A stretch of DNA of 64,000 bases from Arthrobacter sp. MYb213 (GTDB lineage: Bacteria > Actinomycetota > Actinomycetes > Actinomycetales > Micrococcaceae). A program made the position numbers and the translations under genes. The notes under the pieces are model-generated. The model was given only the letters and a program-made list of their open reading frames with translations, made no database searches and was not told where the DNA came from. This document shows, in pieces, positions 56,149-64,000 of the stretch (positions within the stretch are counted from its first letter, which is position 1; each line of letters begins with the position of its first letter). The DNA is taken from positions 1 to 64,000 of the forward strand of contig NZ_PCQA01000005.1 in the NCBI RefSeq assembly GCF_002979915.1, written 5' to 3'.

Positions 56149-56868
56149 ATGAGTAGCATGCAACCGATTTTGCCTAAAGAGTCATTGACGGATCAAGTCA
56201 CCACCAAGATTCGTGCGGCGATTGTTTCCGGTGAAATGACGCCGGGCAATCACTACTCGGCGATTGCTATTTCTGAGAAGCTTGGAGTTTCGCGTACTCC
56301 GGTACGTGAAGCGTTGCAGTTGCTCGAAAAAGAAGGCATTGTGACCGTCGCGAAAAATCGTGGTGTGCGCGTGAATCAGATTTCCTTGGACGATATTGTC
56401 GAGGTATTCCAACTTCGCTTGGTTGTGGAGCCGCCAGCCGCAGCCCGTGCGGTACTTAATGCCAGTGAAGCTGATCTCGAAGTCTTACGCGAACTGCACC
56501 ACGAGATGATCCTGGTGGGGCAAACCGGAGATGGCCGCGCCACCTTAGAGGCGGATAAAAAGTTCCATCTTTACTTACTTGGGCTGGCGCGTAACGCAAA
56601 ACTTGACGGCATTGTCGGAGAGCTGCGCAATTTGGTCTTAGCCCATGGGCAGGTCACGATCCCACAGGCGCGAACTAGCCAAGATCTAGCGGGTGACCGT
56701 GACGAGCTCATGAACGCAATCTTGAATCGTGATTCGTCCGGCGCGCAGATCGCCATGCAGAATCACGTTTTGCGCACTGCACAAATGCTCGTACGAGCCG
56801 TGTGCGCACGCACGCCAGGGCTTGACGATGAGCAGTACTTGTCTCGTTTGGAAGAGCTCATCTTTTAG
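56149..56868 (+). CDS. GntR-family regulator, FCD subgroup
   Basis: 239 aa. An N-terminal winged helix (IAISEKLGVSRTPVREALQLLEKEGIV) is followed by an all-helical FCD ligand domain, with Arg/Asp/His acids (HHEMILVG, HLYLLGLARN, HVLRTAQM) that can bind a metal and carboxylate effector. Its position directly before the catabolic block, with a promoter-overlapping palindrome between them, makes it the likely local regulator. Confidence 0.92.
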   Translation: MSSMQPILPKESLTDQVTTKIRAAIVSGEMTPGNHYSAIAISEKLGVSRTPVREALQLLEKEGIVTVAKNRGVRVNQISLDDIVEVFQLRLVVEPPAAARAVLNASEADLEVLRELHHEMILVGQTGDGRATLEADKKFHLYLLGLARNAKLDGIVGELRNLVLAHGQVTIPQARTSQDLAGDRDELMNAILNRDSSGAQIAMQNHVLRTAQMLVRAVCARTPGLDDEQYLSRLEELIF

Positions 56869-56906
56869 CCCCGATTATTCCCTGTGCTATTGAACACAAG
56901 ATCTAA

Positions 56907-56939
56907 TTGACATACAGTTGCATGCAACATGTAACTGTA
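56907..56939 (+). promoter_or_regulatory. Promoter and operator of the CoA-transferase operon
   Basis: TTGACA (56907-56912) and TGTAAC (56930-56935) are 17 bases apart. A perfect 12-bp palindrome GTTGCATGCAAC (56917-56928) fills the spacer, and a wider TACAGTT/AACTGTA pair (56913-56919, 56933-56939) brackets the -10. A regulator binding here would block the promoter. The GntR protein encoded just upstream is the obvious candidate. Confidence 0.7.
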
Positions 56940-56967
56940 CTTTTTAGGATTAGATCGTAGGTGGCCC

Positions 56968-58113
56968 ATGACTCAACCAATGCAAGGCGTTAAGGTCGTA
57001 GACCTGTCGCGGATTCTTGCCGGTCCGTTATGTACCATGACGCTGGGCGACTTCGGGGCCGAGGTGCTCAAAGTCGAAAGTCGCGCGGGGGACGAAACGC
57101 GAGGGTGGTTGCCACCTGTCACCAGCGATGGTGTGAGCACGTACTACTCGGCAGTGAACCGTAATAAACAGGCAATTGTCGTTGATTTCAAAAACTCCGA
57201 CGAACTGCGCGAATTATGCAAAATTATTGACGATGCAGATGTGCTCGTACAAAACTTTCGTCCCGGTGTGCTCACCCAATTCGGACTCGACTACGAATCT
57301 GTTAAGGAAACGAACCCCGGCCTGGTGTATTGCTCAATATCCGGATTCGGTGACCGGGGTGGTGCCACTCTTCCAGGGTTTGACCTTCTGGTTCAGGCTG
57401 TCGGCGGATTGATGAGTATTACCGGAGAACCAGAGGGGACGCCAAGCAAAGTCGGTGTGGCTTTAGTCGATGTACTTGCGGCCCAGAATGCAACGACCGG
57501 AATCCTGCTTGCCCTGCGCGAACGCGAACAAAGTGGCCTAGGGCAAAAGGTAGATATTTCGCTGATGACATCCATGCTGGCAGGACTCACGAATCAAGCC
57601 AGCAGTACCGTAGCCACTGGTGAATCGCCGCCGCGCTTGGGCAATGCGCATCCGAGTATCGCGCCTTATGAAACCTTCGCAACAGCGGACGGAGTAATGG
57701 TGATCGCTGTCGGAAATAATCGCCAGTTCTCGGCCTTGGTTGCAGAACTAGGGGTGCCTGAGCTCGCCATCGACAAACGTTTTGTTGAAAACCTGGAGCG
57801 CGTAAAACATCGACGCGAGCTCAAGGAGCTCATTGAAGAAATTACCGTTCAGGACAGCGCTAGTCGGTGGACAAATCGCCTAATGCAGGCTGGAGTTCCA
57901 GCAGGCAAAGTCAACTCTGTCGGTGAAGCCTTAGAGCTCGCGGCAACGCTCGGACTGGAACCGCTGGTGAGTATCGAGGACTCAGCTACCGGACGGCATT
58001 CAACACAGGTGGCAAGTCCTATTAACCTCTCGCGAAGTAAAGCAGAATACCGTCTTGTGCCTCCAGACATAGGCGAACACCAGCAGTCTTTTCTCAGCAC
58101 CACCAAACTCTAA
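56968..58113 (+). CDS. CaiB/BaiF-family CoA-transferase
   Basis: 381 aa type III CoA-transferase. VVDLSRILAGPLCTMTLGDFGAEV at the start (the CoA-binding region), YSAVNRNKQAIVVD, and the catalytic Asp in VGVALVDVLAAQN are present. Given the glutaryl-CoA dehydrogenase-like gene next door, transfer of CoA from succinyl-CoA to glutarate (as in SUGCT) is the best guess. It starts an apparent four-gene operon. Confidence 0.88.
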   Translation: MTQPMQGVKVVDLSRILAGPLCTMTLGDFGAEVLKVESRAGDETRGWLPPVTSDGVSTYYSAVNRNKQAIVVDFKNSDELRELCKIIDDADVLVQNFRPGVLTQFGLDYESVKETNPGLVYCSISGFGDRGGATLPGFDLLVQAVGGLMSITGEPEGTPSKVGVALVDVLAAQNATTGILLALREREQSGLGQKVDISLMTSMLAGLTNQASSTVATGESPPRLGNAHPSIAPYETFATADGVMVIAVGNNRQFSALVAELGVPELAIDKRFVENLERVKHRRELKELIEEITVQDSASRWTNRLMQAGVPAGKVNSVGEALELAATLGLEPLVSIEDSATGRHSTQVASPINLSRSKAEYRLVPPDIGEHQQSFLSTTKL

Positions 58114-58126
58114 AGGAGATAATTTC

Positions 58127-59311
58127 ATGAATGATTCACTGTCGACTGCACCTCTAGATCCGGCCGATCTGATCAATTTTGATGCGTTACTCAGCGGCGA
58201 AGAACTCGCCTTACGTAACAACGTGCGCTCATTTGTTAATGAAAACATCAAGCCGAATATTGCGAACTGGTATGAAAAAGCCATTTTCCCCTTGGAAATC
58301 GTACCGGAGATGGCGAAGCTCGGCCTGCTTGGCATGCACCTTGAAGGCTACGGCTGTGCAGGACGTTCAGCAGTTGAATATGGTCTAGCTGGTGCCGAAT
58401 TGGAGGCCGGAGATTCCGGACTACGCACCTTCGTCTCGGTTCAAGGATCATTGGCCATGAGCGCCATTTACAAGCACGGTTCGGAAGAGCAAAAACAAGA
58501 ATGGTTGCCACAGATGGCAGCGGGCCAAGCGATTGGTTGTTTTGGTTTGACTGAGCCGACCGCGGGTTCGGACCCTTCTAGCATGACAACTTTCGCCCGC
58601 CGGGATGGGGATGACTGGGTACTCAACGGACTGAAGCGTTGGATCGGCTTGGCCAACGTTGCTCAGGTAGCGGTAATTTGGGCGCAAACCGACGAAGGTA
58701 TCCGCGGATTTGTGGTTCCCACCAAGACTGCCGGGTTCAAAGCCACACCCATTGAGCCTAAACTCTCAATGCGTGCCTCTATACAATGTGAAATTGAAAT
58801 GACCGAGGTTCGTCTGCCGGCAACCGCAGTGCTTCCCAACGTGGTCGGTCTCAAGGGCCCATTCTCTTGTCTAAATGAAGCTCGCTACGGAATTATCTGG
58901 GGTGCTATGGGCGCTGCACGCGACTCCTTTGAAGTGGCGTTGAAATATTCGCAAGAACGATTGCAGTTTGATAAGCCGCTGGCCGGTTACCAGATGACAC
59001 AGCAGAAACTGGTCGACATGGCCTTGGAGATCAACAAGGGCTTCCTGCTTGCGCTACATATTGGTCGTCAGAAGGACGCCGGATCTCTGGATCTGCACCA
59101 GATTTCAGTGGGCAAACTCAATAACTGCCGTGAGGCCATCGCAATCTGTCGAGAAGCTCGAACCATTTTGGGCGGTAACGGCATTACTCTGGACTACTCG
59201 CCATTGCGTCATGCCAACAACCTAGAGTCCGTGCGTACCTACGAAGGAACCGATGAAGTGCACACGCTGATACTTGGTAATAAGCTCACCGGCATTCCGG
59301 CCTTCCGCTAA
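58127..59311 (+). CDS. Acyl-CoA dehydrogenase, glutaryl-CoA dehydrogenase type
   Basis: 394 aa, the length of glutaryl-CoA dehydrogenase. The FAD-binding CFGLTEPTAGSDP, the WIGLANVA strand, QLFDKPLAGYQMTQQKL-like helix, and the C-terminal VRTYEGTDEVHTL with the catalytic Glu are characteristic of GcdH, which oxidises and decarboxylates glutaryl-CoA to crotonyl-CoA. It follows the CoA-transferase by 13 bases with AAAGGAGA before the ATG. Other acyl-CoA dehydrogenase activities cannot be excluded. Confidence 0.88.
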   Translation: MNDSLSTAPLDPADLINFDALLSGEELALRNNVRSFVNENIKPNIANWYEKAIFPLEIVPEMAKLGLLGMHLEGYGCAGRSAVEYGLAGAELEAGDSGLRTFVSVQGSLAMSAIYKHGSEEQKQEWLPQMAAGQAIGCFGLTEPTAGSDPSSMTTFARRDGDDWVLNGLKRWIGLANVAQVAVIWAQTDEGIRGFVVPTKTAGFKATPIEPKLSMRASIQCEIEMTEVRLPATAVLPNVVGLKGPFSCLNEARYGIIWGAMGAARDSFEVALKYSQERLQFDKPLAGYQMTQQKLVDMALEINKGFLLALHIGRQKDAGSLDLHQISVGKLNNCREAIAICREARTILGGNGITLDYSPLRHANNLESVRTYEGTDEVHTLILGNKLTGIPAFR

Positions 59312-59341
59312 AGATCTTCTGTACAAGAAAAGCCGAAAAAT

Positions 59342-60796
59342 ATGACACAGCAGACCGCAGTAACTCTCCGCCAATATATAAATGGCCAGTGGAACCTCGG
59401 CCAAGCCGACGAGATCGTCTCGACGAGTGCAGCCGACCCAGAGATTCTCGTGGCCACTGGAAAAGCCGCAAATACCGGACAGGTCACCGAGGCTTTCACA
59501 GCAGCTGAGGGTGCCAGGGCTAGCTGGTCCGCCACGCCTATGGCCGAACGCGCAGGGTATCTCCTTAGGGCCTCGGCTTATCTTAACGAGCATGCGCAGC
59601 AGTTTGGAACCGAGCTGGCCACCGAAGAGGGCAAAACTCTCGCCGAAGGAATCGGCGAGGTACGTAGGGCAGGGCAAATACTGTCCTACTACGCAGCGGA
59701 GTCTGAACGAAGCAGCGGAAGTATCTTCCACTCTCCTCGCGCGGGAGAACAGATCCTGGTGTCCCATAAGCCTTTGGGCGTGGTGGGGATCGTAACGCCG
59801 TTCAACTTCCCGATAGCCATCCCCGCATGGAAAATTGCGCCGGCACTGATTTTTGGGAACACCGTGGTGTTCAAACCTGCAAGCCTCGTCCCGTTGTTGG
59901 CGACGCGGTTGGTCCAGGCCTTTGAATATGCGGGCCTGCCGGAGGGAGTGCTTAACCTGATCATCGGTCCTGGCTCGCTGGGGGACTCAATTATGGATCA
60001 GCCACAGCTTTCAGGATTGTCATTCACTGGGTCTACAGGAGTTGGACGTAAACTCTGTGCTCTGGGAGCGGCGCGCGGAATACCGGTGCAAGCTGAAATG
60101 GGCGGTAAGAATGCCTCGGTAGTGCTTGCTGATGCGGATCTGGATCTTGCCAGCGAACAAGTACTGTTCGGCGCTTTTCGGTCTAGCGGACAAAAATGCA
60201 CCGCCACCAGCAGACTCATCCTTGACGAGTCTATTGCCGATGAATTTCTGAAAAAACTCATCCTACGATTGTCCCAATGGGTTACCGGTGATCCGCTGGA
60301 TCCAGCCGTACATATGGGGCCTGTCGTTGATATCAAATCAGCTAACTCCGTCCGGAATGGGATTACCAAGGCGAAGTCCGAGGGCGCCGAGGTCGTCTTT
60401 GAAGGTCTGGCACCTAAGGGCGCAACTTATATCGCGCCCACAATTTTGGGGATCAGCAATGATGCCCGAGGCCGAGCCAATCCGGCTTGGCGCGACGAAT
60501 TTTTCGCGCCGGTACTCACCTTGTTGCGAGTCTCTGGAAATGAAGAGGCTTTTGCCGCTGCTGAGGACTCAGAATTTGGGTTGAGTCTAGCCTTGTTCAC
60601 CCGGGACTTAGCTACGGCTATCGACGCGCAGCAACGCCTAGATGTCGGCATTCTCCATGTGAATTCGGAATCTGCCGGAGCCGATCCGCATGTACCATTT
60701 GGCGGTGCCAAAGCTTCGGCTTATGGTCCGAAAGAGCAAGGAGCAGCGGCGAGAGAGTTCTATACTCACACCACGACAGTTTATTTACGAGGTTAG
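59342..60796 (+). CDS. NAD(P)-dependent aldehyde dehydrogenase
   Basis: 484 aa. The catalytic Cys is in SSGQKCTATSR and the general-base Glu in AEMGGKNASVV; the TPFNFPIAIPAWK and FTGSTGVG blocks bind cofactor. The 'QKCTATSR' form is typical of 2-oxoglutarate semialdehyde dehydrogenase relatives, but the context also allows glutarate or succinate semialdehyde, or 4-guanidinobutyraldehyde. Thirty bases separate it from the dehydrogenase gene upstream, consistent with one transcript. Confidence 0.9.
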   Translation: MTQQTAVTLRQYINGQWNLGQADEIVSTSAADPEILVATGKAANTGQVTEAFTAAEGARASWSATPMAERAGYLLRASAYLNEHAQQFGTELATEEGKTLAEGIGEVRRAGQILSYYAAESERSSGSIFHSPRAGEQILVSHKPLGVVGIVTPFNFPIAIPAWKIAPALIFGNTVVFKPASLVPLLATRLVQAFEYAGLPEGVLNLIIGPGSLGDSIMDQPQLSGLSFTGSTGVGRKLCALGAARGIPVQAEMGGKNASVVLADADLDLASEQVLFGAFRSSGQKCTATSRLILDESIADEFLKKLILRLSQWVTGDPLDPAVHMGPVVDIKSANSVRNGITKAKSEGAEVVFEGLAPKGATYIAPTILGISNDARGRANPAWRDEFFAPVLTLLRVSGNEEAFAAAEDSEFGLSLALFTRDLATAIDAQQRLDVGILHVNSESAGADPHVPFGGAKASAYGPKEQGAAAREFYTHTTTVYLRG

Positions 60797-60808
60797 GAAG
60801 AAGAAAAG

Positions 60809-61675
60809 TTGAGTATCAATAATATTCTCGTCATTGGCGCCGGGACCATGGGGCGTCAGATTGCCATGAGTTGTGCGCTGAGCGGCTTCACGACGGTCCT
60901 GCAAGATATCTCAGACTCGGCCTTGCAAGCAGCTCGCGCGGAATTGGAAAATTGGGCGGCTGGGAGAATATCCAAGGGTAAATTGAGCGCCGAAGACGTT
61001 GAGTTGGCCCTAGCTCGGCTGACTCAATCCACCGAATTAGCTTCCAGTGCTGCGCAGTCGGATCTTGTGATCGAGGCTGCCACCGAACGCCTGGATATCA
61101 AGCGAGCCATCTTCGCCGAGTTGGGCCAGCACGCGCCAGCCCACGCGATTCTTGCAACAAACTCGTCGACCTTGGCATCATCCCACGTAGCTGAAGCGAG
61201 TGGGCGGGCCTCCCAAGTTTGCAACATGCATTTCTTCAACCCGGCCTTGGTGATGAAATGTGTGGAGATTGTGCGAAATGCGCAGACTAGCGATGCGACG
61301 ATTACTGCGGTCACTGAGGTGGCCCGAGCATTGGGCAAGGAGCCAGTGCTGGTGAATAAGGAGATTCCAGGGTTCATCGCTAACCGTATGATGGGCGCTA
61401 TTCAGCAAGAAGCCCTGAATTTGGCTTCGACAGGGGTAGCGAGTATCGAGGATATCGATACCACCGCACGCACGGCACTAGGCCACCCTATGGGTCCCTT
61501 TGAATTGATGGACCTGGTGGGATTGGACGTAATTGATTTCATCGCGCAGGCGACCTACGCGGAAACTGGTGAGCCGAGCGATCAGCCGCACCCGATGATC
61601 ACCGAGAAAGTCGGTGCGGGAAAGATCGGACGTAAGAGCGGTCAGGGATTTTACCGCTACGACCAAGAAAAATAG
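60809..61675 (+). CDS. 3-hydroxyacyl-CoA dehydrogenase (3-hydroxybutyryl-CoA type)
   Basis: 288 aa. A Rossmann NAD site (VIGAGTMGRQIAMSC) at the N-terminus is followed by ATNSSTLASSHVA and HFFNPALVMKCVEIV, and the C-terminal helical domain contains GFIANRMM and HPMGPFELMDLVG. This is the short, single-function form. It would oxidise 3-hydroxybutyryl-CoA to acetoacetyl-CoA. A TTG start with GGAAGAAG is used, 12 bases after the aldehyde dehydrogenase stop. Confidence 0.92.
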   Translation: MSINNILVIGAGTMGRQIAMSCALSGFTTVLQDISDSALQAARAELENWAAGRISKGKLSAEDVELALARLTQSTELASSAAQSDLVIEAATERLDIKRAIFAELGQHAPAHAILATNSSTLASSHVAEASGRASQVCNMHFFNPALVMKCVEIVRNAQTSDATITAVTEVARALGKEPVLVNKEIPGFIANRMMGAIQQEALNLASTGVASIEDIDTTARTALGHPMGPFELMDLVGLDVIDFIAQATYAETGEPSDQPHPMITEKVGAGKIGRKSGQGFYRYDQEK

Positions 61676-61684
61676 CCTGCGTAC

Positions 61685-61724
61685 TAGTTGTGATGGCCGG
61701 CGCCTTGAGCGGCCATCACAACTA
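61685..61724. terminator. Bidirectional terminator after catabolic operon
   Basis: A perfect 15-bp stem (61685-61699 with 61710-61724) has a 10-base loop between convergent genes. Confidence 0.8.
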
Positions 61725-61749
61725 TCGCCTGCGGGCTGTTAGCGAAACA

Positions 61750-62181
61750 CTAGACGATTTCTGGCTGTTCGCCCAGAATAAAGTGTCTCCCCGAAATTGA
61801 GTCGACGGTAACTCGGATCCAGAAATCTTTAATTGTCTGTACCCACGGGGTGACACCACTTTCACGTGCCTCAGTGATGTCGGCTTCGTGTTCTAGTACT
61901 TCCGCGGTTCCATGGACAACGACGGACCAAGCCTCATTAGATAAAATTCCATCCGCCTCGAACGCGATAGAAGAATTAACCACCATCGAGGCAAGTTTGT
62001 TGCCAGGTGAAGTTCGTAGGTAAATATTCCCCTTATGAACCGCGTAATTAACCGGGACGATATCGATCATCGCGCCAACAGTCGTGGCTACCCGTCCATG
62101 TGCTGTGTGGGCGAGTAATTCCCAAGATTGCTCATCGTTGAGCACCAATACGGGTGCACCGTTTTCGTGTTCGAATCTCAT
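61750..62181 (-). CDS. Pyridoxamine 5'-phosphate oxidase-family protein
   Basis: 143 aa split-barrel flavin-binding fold. HGRVATTVGAMIDIVPVNYAV, and IYLRTSPGNKLASMVVNSSIAFEAD fit the small PPOX-like (Rv1155/nitroimidazole-resistance) group, which bind FMN or F420. The substrate is unknown. It is convergent with the catabolic operon. Confidence 0.87.
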   Translation of the reverse strand: MRFEHENGAPVLVLNDEQSWELLAHTAHGRVATTVGAMIDIVPVNYAVHKGNIYLRTSPGNKLASMVVNSSIAFEADGILSNEAWSVVVHGTAEVLEHEADITEARESGVTPWVQTIKDFWIRVTVDSISGRHFILGEQPEIV

Positions 62182-62277
62182 AACCTAAGTTTTCTACGTT
62201 ATGTAGAAAAAGGCAAGAGGTATAGCGGCTTTTGTTTTGAGCCACATCGAAGCCGTTGAACGTGAAAGACTAGGAAT

Positions 62278-63360
62278 ATGAGCCATGCTGCAAATGATGG
62301 GGTCGCGCGCCACGTCGCGTCGCGAATTGAAGATCAGTTTCTGCAATTTCGGGCACGTCGTGCCATAGACAAGGGTCTAGACCCAGTAATCCTTCCCTAT
62401 AACGGATATGGCTATGCCTCTAAAGACGGTGGGTGGGTGCGTGTCCTGGCGCGAGTCGTAATGGCTAAACCCGGCGCCTTTGAAGGCGGAAAGCATAAAG
62501 CCAAAGTTGTCGAAGATGGTATCCGTGGATTTCGAAACTTCACTTCCGCGGTTCTACCTTTCGGTAAGGTCACGGTATTAGCCGCCGGCCAGCACTTCGA
62601 AGTTCACGCAGATCGTGGTGGGGTACTCGACGTTAAGCTCGCGGTCGATTTGCCCGTTGGGTGGAATGATATTCAATTGATCGCGCACAATGGGCAATCG
62701 GCCACCGCGCAGGTTCTTGTGATCGACGAGAAACAGCGCTTTGGCATTATTAGCGATATTGACGACACCGTTGTGGTCACCGCGTTGCCCAGGCCTCTTC
62801 TCGCGGCATGGAATTCTTTTGTGCTTTCCGAACATGCCCGTGTTGCGACACCTGGCATGGCGGTAATGATGCAACGTGTACTGGCTGAGCATCCTACGAG
62901 TCCCACGATTTATCTGTCCACCGGTGCGTGGAATGTCGCGCAGACTTTAGAGAGATTCATATCGCGCAATCTGTACCCGAGGGGACCGTTGCTGCTAACG
63001 GACTGGGGACCCACAGATCGTGCGTGGTTCCGTAGCGGGATGCAACATAAGGTTGATCAGTTGCGTAGACTCGCCGAGGAATTTCCAAACATCGAGTGGA
63101 TGCTCATCGGCGATGATGGGCAGCATGACCCGACAATCTATGCTGAGTTTGCGCGTCGCTATCCGGAGCACGTGCGTACCATCGTCATTCGTCAGCTGAC
63201 TCCTTCAGAAGCAGTGCTTGCAGGTGGCCGTTCCACGGATCTGCGGCGCACCACACCTGGTATTCGCTGGACTTATGAACCAGATGGATCGCAAATTCTT
63301 GAACAGCTATCTGAGTACAAATTGATCAGTCCTGAAGAACGCATGCCGGAGGCGAACTGA
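62278..63360 (+). CDS. App1-family phosphatidate phosphatase-like protein
   Basis: 360 aa. The N-terminal half is a beta-sandwich-like region; the C-terminal half is a HAD-like DUF2183 domain with D160-I-D162-D163-T (DIDDTV) and a later IGDDGQHDP motif, as in yeast App1. It should be Mg-dependent. The ATG follows a GGAATATGA stretch. The thioesterase gene overlaps its stop by one base, so the two are translationally coupled. Confidence 0.88.
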   Translation: MSHAANDGVARHVASRIEDQFLQFRARRAIDKGLDPVILPYNGYGYASKDGGWVRVLARVVMAKPGAFEGGKHKAKVVEDGIRGFRNFTSAVLPFGKVTVLAAGQHFEVHADRGGVLDVKLAVDLPVGWNDIQLIAHNGQSATAQVLVIDEKQRFGIISDIDDTVVVTALPRPLLAAWNSFVLSEHARVATPGMAVMMQRVLAEHPTSPTIYLSTGAWNVAQTLERFISRNLYPRGPLLLTDWGPTDRAWFRSGMQHKVDQLRRLAEEFPNIEWMLIGDDGQHDPTIYAEFARRYPEHVRTIVIRQLTPSEAVLAGGRSTDLRRTTPGIRWTYEPDGSQILEQLSEYKLISPEERMPEAN

Positions 63361-63827
63361 TGACCGGCGCAGTTTTACGTGTAGAGATACCCATGCGTTG
63401 GGGTGACATGGATGCATACGGTCATGTCAACAACGTCAATTTGATCAGGCTTATGGAGGAAGCGAGGATCGCTGGATTCGGGGTACCAGGGGGTACCGGT
63501 GCGCCGGGTGTTATGCCGAAGGTAAATATTTTTTCCGCGGTTCCCGAAGGTGTCCAGATTCTTGTAGTGGAGCATCGCGTGCGGTATTCCAAGCCCTTAG
63601 AATACCGAAATGTTCCAGTCAACGTGGACTTGTGGGTAGCTAATATCAAACCTGCAAGCTTCGATATCTGTTACGAATTTCGAGATCCGGTGAGCGATCA
63701 TGTCTGTGTTAAAGCACTAACCACGCTTGCCTACTTCGATCCGGCGGTCGGTCGTGTGCAGCGTCTCAGTAGTGGCGAGCGTAGTTCGCTGGCCACGATG
63801 GAAGGCGTTTCGACATTTGTGCGGTAA
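63360..63827 (+). CDS. Hotdog-fold acyl-CoA thioesterase
   Basis: 155 aa. MRWGDMDAYGHVNNVNLIRLMEEAR is the 4-hydroxybenzoyl-CoA thioesterase signature, with the catalytic Asp before the H-V-N-N turn. A hydrophobic beta-strand region follows, as in YbgC-like enzymes. The acyl substrate is unknown. The ATG overlaps the App1 stop codon (TGATG). Confidence 0.9.
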   Translation: MTGAVLRVEIPMRWGDMDAYGHVNNVNLIRLMEEARIAGFGVPGGTGAPGVMPKVNIFSAVPEGVQILVVEHRVRYSKPLEYRNVPVNVDLWVANIKPASFDICYEFRDPVSDHVCVKALTTLAYFDPAVGRVQRLSSGERSSLATMEGVSTFVR

Positions 63828-63850
63828 ACATTCGACGACTAATCAAATAG

Positions 63851-63862
63851 GATAGAACTATC
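63851..63862. promoter_or_regulatory. Imperfect inverted repeat before siderophore-interacting gene
   Basis: GATAGAACTATC is a 12-base palindrome inside AGGATAGAACTATCTAG. It recalls, imperfectly, the IdeR iron-box arms AGGTTAG/CTAACCT, with one extra base at the centre. A real IdeR site is only a possibility. Confidence 0.35.
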
Positions 63863-63890
63863 TAGCCTTATTCGATGGGGGAGTGGTTTT

Positions 63891-64000
63891 GTGGCACGAC
63901 CAGAAGATGGTCGCCCAGTGCGTCCACAGGTAGTTTTGCAGGTTGTTAAGCGTCAACAAATTTCCGATCATTTGGTGCGCCTCACCTTTGGCGGTCCTGG
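63891..64000 (+). CDS. Siderophore-interacting protein, 5' end only
   Basis: The first 36 codons run off the window edge. VLQVVKRQQISDHLVRLTFGGPG matches the N-terminal FAD-binding barrel of siderophore-interacting (SIP/ViuB-type) ferric reductases, which free iron from imported ferric siderophores. GGGGGAG precedes the GTG. Confidence 0.8.
   Translation, partial: MARPEDGRPVRPQVVLQVVKRQQISDHLVRLTFGGP

Overview
The window looks like chromosome from an actinobacterium, most likely Micrococcaceae of the Arthrobacter/Glutamicibacter type. The evidence is moderate-to-high GC, frequent GTG/TTG starts with AGGAGG-like ribosome sites, lineage-typical families (DUF3263, LytR_C, DUF3027, WXG100, IdeR, MHS transporter) and actinobacterial-style c-di-AMP riboswitches in front of cell-wall hydrolases. 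It is mostly vertical housekeeping sequence. The clear mobile or accessory pieces are a Type II restriction-modification pair at 7.4-10.0 kb and one intact IS481-type insertion sequence at 45.6-47.2 kb. No CRISPR array, prophage or large biosynthetic cluster was seen.

Layout. 0-1.2 kb: a solitary 5S rRNA gene with its own apparent promoter and terminator. 1.2-4.6 kb (minus): trehalose synthesis genes otsA-otsB followed by an orphan MsiK/SugC-like sugar-import ATPase. 5-11 kb: a secreted thioredoxin-fold protein, tRNA-Thr, a DUF808 membrane protein, the methyltransferase/endonuclease pair, a GNAT acetyltransferase and tRNA-Val. 11-18 kb: a luciferase-like monooxygenase, a ThrE-type exporter, uracil-DNA glycosylase, DUF3263, LytR_C and groEL behind two CIRCE-like operators. 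18-24 kb: a DUF4031-HD protein with a WXG100 protein, a PhoP-like two-component system, a cold-shock protein with DUF3027, and serC.

24.5-28.5 kb: ideR, then two secreted cell-wall hydrolases (M23 and NlpC/P60), each behind its own c-di-AMP riboswitch, and an HNH protein. 28.5-40 kb: an ABC exporter, a NUDIX hydrolase, a ROK regulator, tRNA-Arg, a membrane protein divergent from pcrA, sucCD, and an MHS-family transporter. 40-50 kb: a small orphan ORF, a SNF2/SWIM helicase, a LOG-family protein, the IS481 element, a ferritin-VIT metal transporter and a DinB protein.

49.7-64 kb is catabolic. An XRE-cupin regulator, a membrane protein, a ROK kinase, a ureohydrolase and a ThDP decarboxylase-like enzyme suggest the arginine transaminase (2-ketoarginine) route. 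They are followed, after an inositol-phosphatase-like gene, by a GntR regulator and a four-gene block (CoA-transferase, glutaryl-CoA dehydrogenase-like, aldehyde dehydrogenase, 3-hydroxyacyl-CoA dehydrogenase) that reads as glutarate/lysine breakdown. The window ends with a PPOX-family flavoprotein, an App1 phosphatase, a thioesterase and the first 36 codons or so of a siderophore-interacting protein.

All functional calls rest on motif and family recognition by eye. No database search or folding program was run. Start codons were moved downstream of the longest ORF where a ribosome-binding site or family numbering clearly favoured this.
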